Of a stretch of 64,000 nt of DNA, positions 25,352 to 34,841 are shown in pieces (within the stretch, counting starts at the first letter, position 1; each line of letters starts with the position of its first letter). The stretch is from contig CAWEGV010000012.1 in assembly GCA_963808615.1 (NCBI GenBank), positions 1,550,001 to 1,614,000 on the forward strand, read 5' to 3'. This stretch comes from Palsa-504 sp963808615. GTDB lineage: Bacteria > Actinomycetota > Actinomycetes > Streptosporangiales > Streptosporangiaceae. The notes below the pieces were generated by a model. The model was given only the letters and a program-made list of their open reading frames with translations, was not told where the DNA came from and did no database searches. A program made the position numbers and the translations under genes.

Positions 25352-25794
25352 AGGACGGCGCGCACACCCACGGGCAGGGAGGCGTCGGCGCGGCAGTGGC
25401 AGTTGTCGCCGGGGCTGTACTGACTATCAGCCTGGCGGAAGCCATCGCCAGGGTGCTGCCCTACGTGCTGGCCGGAGTGGCGGTCATCGCCGGGCTGTGG
25501 GCCGCGGGCTGGATCACCCGCACGGTGCTGACCTACCGGTGCCAGCAGGCAGCCTGGCACGCCGAGGTGACCGGCGCCGCCCGTGATGGCCTGCGCGACC
25601 GGGAGATCGCCGCGCTGCGCCAGGCGGTGGCCGACCTGCACGCCCGGCTCGCCGCCCGCGCGGAGTTCGGGGACCGGTCGGGCCTGGAACGTCACGAGCA
25701 TGTGCACTTCCACGGCCTGGCCGCTGAGCAGGTCGCCGCGGTGCTGGCCGCCCGGCAGCACCTCCCGGCGCAAGATCGAGGTGGCCAGTGGTGA
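25348..25794 (+). CDS. Two-span membrane protein of the AICE
   Basis: 148 residues from GTG 25348. Hydrophobic segments at about 14-34 and 38-58 (VLPYVLAGVAVIAGLWAAG) are followed by a helical cytosolic part (LRDREIAALRQAVADLHARL) and a His-rich patch (ERHEHVHFHGLAAEQV). It may be a transfer-associated Spd-like membrane protein by position. The stop overlaps the start of rep by 4 bp. Confidence 0.65.
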   Translation: MKDGAHTHGQGGVGAAVAVVAGAVLTISLAEAIARVLPYVLAGVAVIAGLWAAGWITRTVLTYRCQQAAWHAEVTGAARDGLRDREIAALRQAVADLHARLAARAEFGDRSGLERHEHVHFHGLAAEQVAAVLAARQHLPAQDRGGQW

Positions 25795-27420
25795 CGGAAA
25801 CCCAGATGATCGGTATGACGACCACCCGGATTACCAGGGCCGACCGGATGGCCATGCCGCTGGCCGGTGACGTGCTCCGGGACGTGGCCGTGGAGAACGG
25901 CGCGTGCATCCGCCCGATCCAGCTGCGCCGCACCGACCGGGACACCGGCCAGAGGGAAACCGTGCTGGTCCCGTGCGGGAGCACGCTGGACTCGGTGTGC
26001 CCGCCGTGCGCCGAGCGGGCCAAGACGCTGCGCGCGGCGCAGTGCCGGGAAGGCTGGAATCTCGAGGACGAGCCCGGCATCACCCCCGGCCCGGCCAGCG
26101 AGGACCAGAAGTGGTGGCTCACGCTGCGCGCCGACGCCCAGCAGCACCGCGACCAGGCCCAGGCCGCCGGGCAGGACACCGCCGACTTTGACGAGCTCAT
26201 CACAGAGCTCGACACCGAGATTACCAAAGCGGGCGTTCGCGGGAAAGCCGCCCCAGCCCGGGCGAAACGGCGGCACCGGTCGACCCGCCGCCGTCAGGAC
26301 GCCCCGGACCTGCCCAGGCGGAAGATCAGCCCGCGGACGGTCGGCAAGACCTACACCGCGCCGGACGGCAAGACCTTCCGGCCTTCCCTGTTCGTGACGC
26401 TGACCTGCCCGAGCTACGGCCGGGTCGGCGAGAACGGGACACCCGCCGACCCACAATCCTACGATTATGACCGCGCCGCGCGGGACGCACTGCACTTCGC
26501 GGCGCTGTTCGACCGGTTCATCCAGAACCTGCGCCGCTACCTGGGCTACGACGTGCAGTACTTCGCCGCCGTCGAACCCCAGAAACGCCTCGCCCCGCAC
26601 GTGCACATCGTCATGCGCGGCACCGTGGCCCGGGCCGAGATCCGCCGCGTGCTGGCCGCGACCTACCACCAGGTCTGGTGGCCCGGCACCTCGACCGTCA
26701 AGTACCACGGGGACCAGCTGCCGGTCTGGGACGAGGCCACCGGGAACTACCTCGACCCGGCCACTGGGGAAGTGCTGCCCAGCTGGGAGCTGGCCCTGGA
26801 CGCCATCGGCGTGGATGACCAGCCGCATCATGTAGCCCGGTTCGGCACCAGGTTTGACGTCCAGGGCGTGCTCGCCGGGTCCAAGGGACGCGGCGCGGTG
26901 CATCGGCTACCTGACGAAGTACCTGACCAAGCAGGTCGGCTACTGCCACCAGGCCGACACCGACCCTGAGCGCGCCCATGCCGCCCGGCTGGCCGGGGCG
27001 CTGCGGTACCAGCCATGCTCCCCGGCCTGCGCGAACTGGCTCCGCTACGGCGTCCAGCCCAAGAACGCCCGGCCCGGCCTGGTGCCCGGCAGGTGCAAGT
27101 CCAAGGCGCACCATCCCGCCTACCTGGGCTACGCCGGGCGGCGGGTGCTGGTGTCCCGCAAGTGGTCCGGCAAGACCCTGGCCGATCACCGCGCCGACCG
27201 CCAGGAATGGCTGCTGGCCGCGCTTGGTGTTTCGGCAACTGACCCGTCACGGTACCGCTGGGAGCTGGTCACGCCGGGCGACCCGGATCACATGGACCAT
27301 GCGCGGCGGCTGCTGCATGCCGTCGCCGACCGTGCCCGGTGGCAGGCCGCACTCAATGAAGCTAGACGCCAGGCTCAAGCCGGTAACGGGGATCTTTCGG
27401 CAACTGGGCGGGCGGCGTGA
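25791..27420 (+). pseudogene. RepSA-like rolling-circle initiator, frameshifted
   Basis: The N-terminal two thirds read in frame from GTG 25791: a Cys pair VCPPCAERA, the strand SLFVTLTCPSYG, and the HUH metal motif PHVHIVMRG. The C-terminal third, with the catalytic-Tyr block IGYLTKYLTKQ, is in another frame ending at 27420. An extra G in aaggga (about 26884-26887) accounts for the shift, since deleting it gives GSKDAARCIGYLTKY. The intact protein would be about 540 residues, normal for pSAM2-type RepSA, which replicates the excised circle. Replication is predicted to be lost unless the shift is a sequencing error. Confidence 0.85.
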
Positions 27421-27641
27421 TGGCGAAGGCAGCACGGGTCCCGGCAGATCGTGCGGGTGACAGCCTGATGACGGTCGCTGAGATGTGCGCGGAGCTTGGG
27501 GGAGTGACGCGCCGCACGTTCTATCGCTGGCGGGAGCTGGGCGTTGGTCCGGAGTGCCTGAAGCTTCCGAACGGCGAGCTGCGGGCATGGCGCAGTGATT
27601 TCCTGGCCTGGCTGAATCACCTGCGGGACGACGTGGCATGA
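27420..27641 (+). CDS. xis: Excisionase (Xis), MerR/AlpA-like helix-turn-helix
   Basis: 73 residues. LMTVAEMCAELGGVTRRTFYR is the helix-turn-helix, RWRELGVGPECLKLPNGELR the wing, and DFLAWLNHL the last helix: the standard small DNA-binding protein that directs the integrase to excise. The ATG overlaps the rep stop by one base, and its stop overlaps the integrase start by 4 bp, the usual rep-xis-int order. Confidence 0.85.
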   Translation: MAKAARVPADRAGDSLMTVAEMCAELGGVTRRTFYRWRELGVGPECLKLPNGELRAWRSDFLAWLNHLRDDVA

Positions 27642-29004
27642 AGTCGCACGATGTTCGGTTCTGGCAGACCCGGCGGAACAAGACGGCGAGGGGCGCGTCC
27701 TACACCGTCAGGTGGACGGTCGCCGGCCGGGAGAAGTCGCATACCCTGGCGGGCCGGGCCCGGGCCGAGCGTTACAAGTCGCGGTTGCTCCAGGCTGCTG
27801 ACAAGGGCGAGGCGTTCGATGTCGAGTCTGGCCTGCCGGAGTCTTTGGCCCGGGAGGTAAATCAGGTCACCTGGCTGGAGCACGCGTCTGAGTTCATCGA
27901 TGCGCGCTGGCCGAAGAGTTCGGCTAAGGGCCGGATCTCGCTGGCCGAGGGTCTTATCACCGTCACGCCGGTCCTGGTCAAGAGCCAGCGTGGTGCACCT
28001 GATCCTGGCCCGCTGCGGCATGCGCTGCGGAAGTGGGTGTTCAATCCGCCGCGCCGGGATGTGCCGCACCCGCCCGAGGTCGATGCTGCCTTGCGGTGGC
28101 TGGCCCGGGGCTCACTGCCCATGTCGGCGCTGGAGGAATCCGGGGTCATCGGCCGGGCGCTAGATGCCTGCGGCAGGAAGCTCGACGGGTCGGCGGCGTC
28201 TGCGGAGTATTACCGGCGACGTCGGCGCGTCTTTACGGGGCGCTGAAGTACGCGGTTCGCGAGCAGCGGCTTTCGGCAAATCCGCTCGATGGCGCCCAGC
28301 TGGACCGGGAGTGGAAGGCTCCGGACGTAGAGCGTGCGCTTGACCGGCGTCGTGTAGCCAGTCCTGCTCAGATGCGGCTGCTGCTCGATGCGATCCGTTC
28401 CACCGGCAAGTCGCAGGGCCCACGGCTGGTCGCGCTGTTCGGCTGCATGTACTACGGAATGCTTCGCCCGTCCGAGGCGGTCTCGCTGCTGCTGGATGAG
28501 TGCGAGCTGCCCGCCGAGGGCTGGGGTCGCCTGGAGTTCCGTGAGGTGAGCTCGGCGGCCGGGCGGGAGTGGACCGACGACGGTGAGGTTCATGAGGCTC
28601 GCAACCCGAAGGGCGGTCCAAGGAATGCGGTGCGCCGGGTCCCGATCCCGCCCCAGCTGGTCGGGCTGCTCCGCGAGCACGTCGAGTCGTACGGGACCGC
28701 GCCGGATGGCCGCCTGTTCTGGACCTATCGCGGCGGTATCTACCTGCCATCCACGCTTTGGCAGGTGCTCCGTAAGGCCCGGGGCGCCGCTTTTCCTCCT
28801 GCTCTGGTTGCGTCGCCGCTGGCCCGCAGGCCCTACGACTTCCGTCATGCCGGGATCTCGTGGCGGCTCAATGCCGGTACTCCGGGCCCGCAGGTGGCCG
28901 AATGGGCCGGTCACAGTGTCGAGGTCCTCTGCCGGGTATACGCGCACTGCATCGACGGGGACGATGAGCGGTGGTACAAGCGGATGGAGGAGTTCCTTGG
29001 TTAG
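27638..29004 (+). pseudogene. Tyrosine integrase, frameshifted (element B-C)
   Basis: N-terminal part (SYTVRWTVAGREKSHTLAG, core-binding region) reads to YYRRRRRVF and then hits a stop at 28246. The remainder (LYGALKYAVREQRL to YKRMEEFLG) is in another frame. One base changed near 28225-28232 explains it. Catalytic landmarks remain: Arg in GMLRPSEAVSL, RH in DFRHAGISWRL, and GHSVEVLCRVYAHC with the nucleophile Tyr. It ends 194 bp before attachment site C. Related to the intact integrase at 51947. Confidence 0.88.
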
Positions 29005-29197
29005 CCTGGAGTCCGGCCCAGTGCATCCTGGTGCCGTCATTTCGTGGGCTGAGCTGGCCCGACGGCGCCGATCTCATTCCGCGTATATTCCGGGACTCGT
29101 GACATTGGACGGCTTCTGGTGGCATACGGCTGCACAGCCGTTCAACCGGCGCCGGATCGTTTTGGCAGCTCAGGACGGGTCTGGCCTGGTCGGGATG

Positions 29198-29240
29198 GGC
29201 GCCCCCAGCAGGATTCGAACCTGCGCTCACGGCTCCGGAG
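29198..29240 (-). other. Attachment site C: 3' half of tRNA-Arg(CCG)
   Basis: Same 43 bp as the other three sites; followed by unrelated DNA with no 5' tRNA half. Right end of element B-C and left end of element C-D. Confidence 0.85.
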
Positions 29241-29323
29241 AGCACTGCTCCGTGGGCTTGTGACCTGGGAATGCGATCCACTGCCAGAGTCCAGGGGTGC
29301 ATCTGGGGTGCAGGCATGCGGTC

Positions 29324-29340
29324 TGGCGCTTAAGCGTCAA
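29324..29340. repeat. 18-bp palindrome family, member 1
   Basis: Degenerate left arm, intact right arm: GGCGCTTAAGCGTCAA. Seven members (consensus TTGACGCTTAAGCGTCAA) occur, all between attachment sites C and D. Confidence 0.6.
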
Positions 29341-29396
29341 CTGATGACAGTGAGTCGAACCACCCGCGCATGTCTAGCGAATGGTGGGCTTCGCTT

Positions 29397-29909
29397 TTAC
29401 TCGGAGCGAATCGGGCCCGGCGGCTCAACGATCCTGGTTCGTCGGTGAAAGACCGAAAAGTCGCCGGGACTATACCGGGCAACCACACTAAAATTCTTGA
29501 GCCACGGCACTCCAGGCTCCGTACCGCTGCCATCCTGAGAGACGATTTCGATGCCCGGAACAAGGTTCGGGGACGTAGCGAGGATTCTGAACCAGTACCG
29601 GTAGTACTCCTTCTTTTGTTCGCCATCGCCAAGGAGAGTCCATGCGTAAACCCACTCGTCGCCCGCGTCGAGGTCCCCAGTGAAGGGAAACATAGGGTCA
29701 ATGTCCACATCACTGTCGAACACCCGTTCAGCGGGCGTTGGGCCGAAACTAAGTCCACGGAGACCGAACGCACGCACAACTGCCCGGGTGTTGCCGACGT
29801 TCAACACGGAGATCTGGACAAAGGTCTCGCTCGGCGAAGTACCCCAGGCCGGAAGTTGCAGCCCGCCCGTGACATATTCAAGCTCGAAGAGATCCTCATC
29901 TAGCGGCAC
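29397..29909 (-). CDS. Hypothetical beta-rich protein
   Basis: 170 residues from the GTG at 29909, chosen because TAGGAG lies 5 bp upstream and the longer frame runs antisense to a transposase relic. TFVQISVLNVGNTRAVVRAFG and EEWVYAWTLLG-like strands (here DEWVYAWTLLGDGEQKKEYY) suggest an immunoglobulin-like or C2-like sandwich. It has no signal peptide, no membrane segment and no recognised family. It is the first gene inside element C-D. Confidence 0.6.
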   Translation of the reverse strand: MPLDEDLFELEYVTGGLQLPAWGTSPSETFVQISVLNVGNTRAVVRAFGLRGLSFGPTPAERVFDSDVDIDPMFPFTGDLDAGDEWVYAWTLLGDGEQKKEYYRYWFRILATSPNLVPGIEIVSQDGSGTEPGVPWLKNFSVVARYSPGDFSVFHRRTRIVEPPGPIRSE

Positions 29910-29937
29910 GGCGCTCCTATCGTTGGACGCGTGCTGC

Positions 29938-30075
29938 CCATATGGCATCCACGTCAACATCCGTCTCGGCGCGGACAAGCTGTGCCTGTTGGTGCTGATC
30001 GGGGTGCGCGCCGACGGCACGAAGGAGCTGATCACGCTGGCCGATGGCTACCGGGAATCGACCGAAAGCTGGGCT
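29938..30075 (+). pseudogene. IS256-family transposase fragment
   Basis: YGIHVNIRLGADKLCLLVLI followed by GVRADGTKELITLADGYRES and TESW is the DDE-core segment after the first catalytic Asp of IS256/Mutator-type transposases. Only about 45 codons remain, with no ends visible. Confidence 0.75.
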
Positions 30076-30084
30076 ATACACCGT

Positions 30085-30165
30085 CTGACCTGCGGATGAG
30101 ATCTCGCGGTTCTCGTCGCTTCCTGGCAGGTCTCGGGGCGATTTGCGCCCCGATGTGCCCAGGTC
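30085..30165 (+). repeat. Partial copy of the 140-bp direct repeat (R0)
   Basis: Shares GTCTGACCTGCGG-TGAGATCTC and GATGTGCCC with R1 and R2, but the middle is altered. The hairpin CGGGGCG-ATTTG-CGCCCCG at 30134-30152 lies inside. Confidence 0.5.
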
Positions 30166-30174
30166 GCTGAAGGC

Positions 30175-30192
30175 TTGACGCTAAAGCGTCAA
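30175..30192. repeat. 18-bp palindrome family, member 2
   Basis: TTGACGCTAAAGCGTCAA, 8-bp perfect arms. Confidence 0.65.
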
Positions 30193-30396
30193 CAGGTTGC
30201 GAGCTCCGTCGTAGTAGAGCTCGAACTTTTCGCACCGGTCGCGGGACCTGCGATCATGCCGTTGACCTGAGATTTCAGTGTGCATCGGTTCGCGTCGTTT
30301 GGTGGTGCTAGTCGGCATCAGCCGGAACAGGGACGGAACAGAGGGTGACTCCAGCCTGCTTGATCAGGTGCTGTTCCGAGTGGGATCAAGCCACTG

Positions 30397-30414
30397 TTGA
30401 CACTGGAGTGTCAG
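30397..30414. repeat. 18-bp palindrome family, member 3
   Basis: TTGACACTGGAGTGTCAG, compensatory changes in both arms. It lies 11 bp before the GTG start of the next gene, in operator position. Confidence 0.6.
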
Positions 30415-30424
30415 TCGGAGACCA

Positions 30425-30931
30425 GTGTCGGCTTTACTGGCAGAATCTTGGCTTGTGGAAGTCACAAGTCTGATTCTTGGGATAGTCGGTACTGCTACGG
30501 GCATTGGAGCCCTGATGTGGCAGGTGATCACTTGGAAGCGCAGCGGACCAGTCGTCACAGTCACGGCAAATCAGGCTTTTCCGACATATGGGGACTATCT
30601 GGGTGAACCGGTCACGAATGTAACTGCTCGAAACTCGGGCCGGGCGCCAGTGACAGTTTCGTCATGGGGTCTCCGGTTTCCAGATGGTCAGACCATGTTC
30701 ATACGGCAACCGTTCGCGGGCTCTAATCAGCTTCCCTACCGGCTTGAGGCGGGCGCGAGCGGGTCGTGGCTTATCGAGACCAAAGCAGTTGTGGAGACAT
30801 GTAACGCACATGGTGTTAACTACGCGGATCTGACCGCGTACGTTACGCTTGCCGACGGCCGATCTGTCGACGCTAAGCGCAAGGGCATCCAGCTTGGACC
30901 TGGCTTTCCGTGGCCTTCGAAAGCAGAGTGA
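30425..30931 (+). CDS. Membrane-anchored hypothetical protein
   Basis: 168 residues. One N-terminal membrane helix (SLILGIVGTATGIGALMWQV), then a soluble beta-sandwich (VTVTANQAF, NVTARNSGRAPVTVSSWGL, YVTLADGRSVDA). The arrangement resembles small actinobacterial anchors with no known role. Start GTG 30425 follows a GGAG; GTG 30455 is an alternative. The palindrome at 30397 may control it. Confidence 0.6.
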   Translation: MSALLAESWLVEVTSLILGIVGTATGIGALMWQVITWKRSGPVVTVTANQAFPTYGDYLGEPVTNVTARNSGRAPVTVSSWGLRFPDGQTMFIRQPFAGSNQLPYRLEAGASGSWLIETKAVVETCNAHGVNYADLTAYVTLADGRSVDAKRKGIQLGPGFPWPSKAE

Positions 30932-30936
30932 GTCGG

Positions 30937-31076
30937 TCTGTAGGCCGGGTCTTGTGCAGGCGTCTCCCTGACCATGGCGAACATGCGCCGGCATGCGGTC
31001 TGACCTGCGGCTGAGATCTCGGCGGTTCTCATCAATTCTGGGCAGATCGCGATGTGATGTGCCCGGAATGTGCCCG
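30937..31076 (+). repeat. 140-bp direct repeat R1
   Basis: From TCTGTAGGCCGGGTC to GGAATGTGCCCG; about 85 percent identical to R2 (34432-34570) in the same orientation. The two flank a 3.4-kb segment with the DUF2510 pseudogene and the EVE/nuclease gene. Confidence 0.7.
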
Positions 31077-31133
31077 GACAGTGATGGGTGGCGGATGAGC
31101 ACCTTGGCTCCCTGTTGCACCCTGTCAGCTTCG

Positions 31134-31151
31134 TTGACGTTTAAGTGTCAG
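31134..31151. repeat. 18-bp palindrome family, member 4
   Basis: TTGACGTTTAAGTGTCAG. Confidence 0.6.
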
Positions 31152-31376
31152 TTCCGACCGGCCCCAGCGTGCCGATAGAAGCAAATCTCTCAATGATGTG
31201 GCGCTGGTCACGGTGGGAGGGCAGCAAAGCGATACCAGCTAAATGTTGGGAGAGGCGGCTACCCATCTTGGGGCCCGGCGCTGGCCCGCGGCCCGTGGAT
31301 CTCGGTTCCGGGCCCGTTCGGAACCCGCATCGGGCACAAACTATAGAACGCGCGTTCGACGGGTATCACCCTGGGC

Positions 31377-31505
31377 GTGCCAGTGACGATCGAAGCGCCC
31401 GAAGGATGGGCGCCGACACGCCTCCTGATCGCCGAGCTACGGCGCCTGGGCTACCGGGTAGACGAATGGCGCGTGCTCGGCCGGTCAGTGCTCAGGATCA
31501 CCTGA
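31377..31505 (+). CDS. Very small ORF, unknown
   Basis: 42 codons: a helix-rich peptide (APTRLLIAELRRLGYRVDEW, then RVLGRSVLRIT) with regular high-GC third positions. It may be a genuine microprotein or the tail of a decayed gene. No ribosome site is evident. Confidence 0.35.
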   Translation: MPVTIEAPEGWAPTRLLIAELRRLGYRVDEWRVLGRSVLRIT

Positions 31506-31546
31506 CCGCCGGGGCTCGCCGTCCGCCCCCCGCAGCTGCCGCTGGG

Positions 31547-32522
31547 TCAACTGTTACTTGTGATGCCATCGGTGATGCCCGCCTTCTTCTGCTCTGCCGA
31601 CAGCTTCTGCTCCACGCCTGGCAGTTGCTTCAGCGGGGCCTCGGCAAGCAGGAGCCCGCCAAGGCCGGACGCGCTGCCCGCGTTGTCCCCGGCCGCCTTG
31701 ATGAGGGCGAGCACCTGCCCCCAGTAGCGGCCTGGGTCCGCGCAGGCGGGCATCGGGTACTGCTCCAGCGCGGCCGCCGCGGGACCTGCGGCTTCCAGCG
31801 TCGATGCAGGGCCGTGATGTCCTCATCGTTCGCGGCCGCGGTGACCTTGTTGAGGTCGGTTTGAAGCTGCTTACCTTGCGCATGCGCCGGGCCGGTTTTC
31901 CAGGCGTTGTACTGCTGCTGGCAGGTGAGCGGCTTCGCCGCGCTAGGGCTGCCGGTCCCGTTGCTGACGAGCGCCGCGCTCGAGCTGGCAGTCCCGTGAC
32001 TGATGAACGCGTACGCCGTACCGGCTCCGGCGATGACGACTAGCCCGGCCACCACGGCGTACACCGGGGCGCGGGACCGCTTGCGACGATGCGGCGACGG
32101 CCCGAGCGGGCCTGCTGTTGCCGGAACTGGTCATCCGGGCGCTGGCGAGGCAGATCGGGGTCGAACCACTGGGGCGCCGCCTGCGGGTATGGATGCCCGC
32201 GCGGTATTCCCTGATAGGGCGTCTGGCCCTGATACTGCGATTGCGCCGGTGGCGACCCGTAGGGCGGGTTCGGGGTGAATGGCGGCTGCGGCGGCGGTTG
32301 AGGCTGCCGATATGGCGGCTGGCCCGGGTACGGATCCCGGTCCCGCTGGCCGTACTGCGGCTGCGCTTGCTGGACGTTCCCGGGCCCGGGTCGCGTCTCC
32401 TGGCCCCATTGCGCGCCGTCCCACCAGCGCAGGCCTTGCCGCTCGATCAGGTCCGGGTACCATCCGGGAGGCGGCCCCGCATGGGCGTTCTCCCTGTAGC
32501 CCGGTGGCAGCTGCTCGCTCAC
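31547..32522 (-). pseudogene. DUF2510 membrane protein, two frameshifts
   Basis: N-terminus GPPPGWYPDLIERQGLRWWDG is a DUF2510 domain, followed by a Pro/Gln/Tyr-rich linker. After about 32090 the continuing protein (VYAVVAGLVVIAGAGTAYAF membrane helix, then a secreted-side helical part) is in a second frame. After about 31800 it is in a third (PACADPGRYWGQVLALIKAA, PLKQLPGVEQKLSAEQ). Two indels therefore break one gene of about 320 codons. Such proteins are common actinobacterial cell-envelope proteins of unknown job. Confidence 0.75.
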
Positions 32523-32880
32523 GATGCCCTCCCCCGCGGCTCAGACGGCCGCTCTCCCAGTTCAGGAGACGCGAGAGTCGGGGCAGCGGTGCACGATGTG
32601 TACGAACATGACATATCCCCGTGACATGACCGTTCCGGCGGGTTCCACAACGGGCACCGGCTCAGACGTGGTAGCAGGATGCATCCTACTATCACTGTGA
32701 TCACACGCGGGCGATGCCCAGGCCCATTGCCAACATCGTACGTGCCTACGTCTGTATCACGCTCCGCACCAAGCGAGCAACCTTCGGTCGTCAGCGGCTC
32801 CCGCGGCCTCGGCGAAGCCTGGATCCGCACTGGTAGCAATGAGCTGTCCATTGTGACGCGCAGCGGACGCGGTGATCACT

Positions 32881-33000
32881 TCGGTGTGAACTAGTTGCAA
32901 AACGGTCGCTGACGGTCGTTAACGCAGCTCAAAAGCTTTTACTAGTCGGTTTAGGCCGTTGCCGGTCGGCGCGGTTGCTGCACTCTGCTGCTGCACCAAC
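32881..33000 (+). repeat. tRNA-Val-linked 120-bp repeat, copy V1
   Basis: Begins TCGGTGTGAAC, the complement of the anticodon loop region of tRNA-Val(CAC), and continues ACGGTCGTTAACGCAG and GCGGTTGCTGCACT. Copies at 41645-41763 and 42677-42799; a partial one at 40112-40145. Confidence 0.6.
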
Positions 33001-33099
33001 TCTTGATCTTCCAATCAACGACCTGCCGCTTGTAAGGCAGTGCCAGCCTTCGGGCAGCATGGGCAAGCTTCCGAGCGGAGTGATCACATACAGCGCCCA

Positions 33100-34200
33100 C
33101 TAGAGGTCTTCAAGAGCGCATGATTCGCTGACGGTTTGAAGCCATGCGGGCTTCAGAAACGAGACGTAGTCCTGGGCCGCCGTCAGTGCCTCGCGGAGAC
33201 CTTCGAACGAGATGTAACGGCAGACGTCGACCAAGGGAGGTTTCATCCGCTCAAACGTTGGGCGGTTCACCTGACGGACTACCTGCTCGCGCCTCTCATC
33301 TGGCGCAACTAGGAATAGCGGTACAGAGATGTTTGGCTGCCGGGCCAGCAGGTCACTCATGCGCAGCAGCCCGGAGAAAATTGAGGTGGTGCTTTCGATC
33401 TCAAAAGCCGCCACGATCGCGTTGCCGTCGAGCCACAGCACGTCGATCAACTCGATGGTCCGATTCGTCACCGGATCGAACTGCTGTGGTAGGTGCTCTC
33501 GGCGCCGCGGCATGTCGCCTAGCCGATGCCCCTTCCACACCCGGCTCTGGTCGTTGCTGGCAACGTGGATGTCGAAGCCCATGTCCGCACCGAGCTTGAC
33601 CAGCAAATACTGAATCTCGGTGTGGACCGTCCCCGCACTCTCCTCCTCGGGCCCCTGAGGCTCGTCGTCCTCAGGCACGACCACTAGGCCATCAGTGGCC
33701 CCCTGTTGTGCGGCAGCCTTGGCGTTACTCCTCCCCAGCCTGCCTAGCGGCCGCTCGACCGGGTTATCCTTTGCGTCTTGAAGCGCCCGGATGATCGCCT
33801 CACCGTCAGCAGCTTTCCACCTATTCGGCGAGCCTCGGAACGGGCCTTGCCATCGATTCGGGTTGTCAAGGCCATGAAAGACCGTAAGTTCCTCACGCAT
33901 CTCCAGTACCGGAACACCTTGTTCCGCGGGCAGGGCCAGCACCACCCGTACCGGCACGCGGCTGGGATATACCTGAGAGCTCCAGATCGGTTTCTCGTCG
34001 AAGAACGGTTCCCCGACGACCTCCAGCAGGCCAACCCACCTCGACGCGCGGGTCAGGTAGCAGAGCAGGTAGTCATCGGGCTTCATCTTCTGAACGGTCG
34101 TCCAGCGCTTCTCGCTAAAGCCTGACACATCACCGCCGTGGTCGTGGAATTCCTTCCAGGTTTCGACAGTGAATAGGTCAAGCCAGTATGTCCGCCCCAT
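33100..34200 (-). CDS. EVE-domain + PD-(D/E)xK nuclease fusion
   Basis: 366 residues from the ATG at 34200 (a GTG at 34305 would add 35). Residues 4-145 are an EVE/PUA-like domain (TYWLDLFTVETWKEFHDHGG, KPDDYLLCYLTRASRWVGLLE), the fold that reads modified bases. After an acidic linker comes a nuclease-like domain: Glu195 (HTEIQYLLVKLG), Asp253 (IELIDVLW) and FEIESTTSIFSGLLRMSDLL with Glu267/Glu269. This is the D-ExE pattern of Mrr-like restriction enzymes. The architecture suggests a modification-dependent restriction endonuclease acting against phage or foreign DNA. It is single-gene, intact, and lies between the R1 and R2 repeats. Confidence 0.75.
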   Translation of the reverse strand: MGRTYWLDLFTVETWKEFHDHGGDVSGFSEKRWTTVQKMKPDDYLLCYLTRASRWVGLLEVVGEPFFDEKPIWSSQVYPSRVPVRVVLALPAEQGVPVLEMREELTVFHGLDNPNRWQGPFRGSPNRWKAADGEAIIRALQDAKDNPVERPLGRLGRSNAKAAAQQGATDGLVVVPEDDEPQGPEEESAGTVHTEIQYLLVKLGADMGFDIHVASNDQSRVWKGHRLGDMPRRREHLPQQFDPVTNRTIELIDVLWLDGNAIVAAFEIESTTSIFSGLLRMSDLLARQPNISVPLFLVAPDERREQVVRQVNRPTFERMKPPLVDVCRYISFEGLREALTAAQDYVSFLKPAWLQTVSESCALEDL

Positions 34201-34431
34201 ACGGACAGTCTCGCAGGGACGTACTTCCGATTCGAGCAGCTTTGATCTAAATGTCACCCGCGGTGACTTTCCGTAGCGGTCACGGTTCAGCCCGCTATCG
34301 GCCACTGTGAGACCGCGGCCTCGCTACTGCATGCCCGCTGCGGATGCTACGCCGCATCCGCGTGCCTCCGGGCAAGGCACCGGTAAGCCTCAGAGACGAC
34401 CAGGCGCGCTGATCGCCAGCTAGCAGGTTGC

Positions 34432-34570
34432 TCTGTAGGCCGGGTCCTGTGCAGGCGTCTCTCTGACAAGGACAAACGCGCCATGCATGCGGTCTGACCT
34501 GCGGCTGAGATCTCGGCGGTTCTCATCAGTTCTGGGCAGATCGTGACGCAATGTGCCCGGAATGTGCCCG
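34432..34570 (+). repeat. 140-bp direct repeat R2
   Basis: Partner of R1 (30937-31076), same orientation and end points. Confidence 0.7.
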
Positions 34571-34685
34571 ATCGCGACCGCGGTTGAGCAGGTAAGGCCA
34601 GACGTGACCGCCATCTAATGCCGTCTGCGGTCAGACTCGAATGCCCCGCCGCTGACAGTCCGGATGCTGCGCCCGGGACCTGGCT

Positions 34686-34841
34686 TCACCTTCTCTGACG
34701 CGGGGGAAGTGGCGTTAGGACGATCGTCCCGTGGGGAAGCTCCTTCGCGAGGTAGAGGTGAGCCCACCTGGCGACGACCCCTGCTAGCGAGATGCGCCTG
34801 CGCCGGTCCGTGGCGACCTTGATACCGTGCTTCGTGCCCAT
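34686..34841 (-). CDS. 51-residue AbrB-like small protein
   Basis: MGTKHGIKVATDRRRRISLA and then ARWAHLYLAKELPHGTIVL resemble the short AbrB/SpoVT-like or antitoxin-like proteins in which a basic strand (RRRRISL) is followed by Y-x-E-x-x-x-GTI-L. An excellent ribosome site, GAGGAGA, lies 8 bp before the ATG. No toxin gene is adjacent. Identity is tentative. Confidence 0.4.
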   Translation of the reverse strand: MGTKHGIKVATDRRRRISLAGVVARWAHLYLAKELPHGTIVLTPLPPRQRR

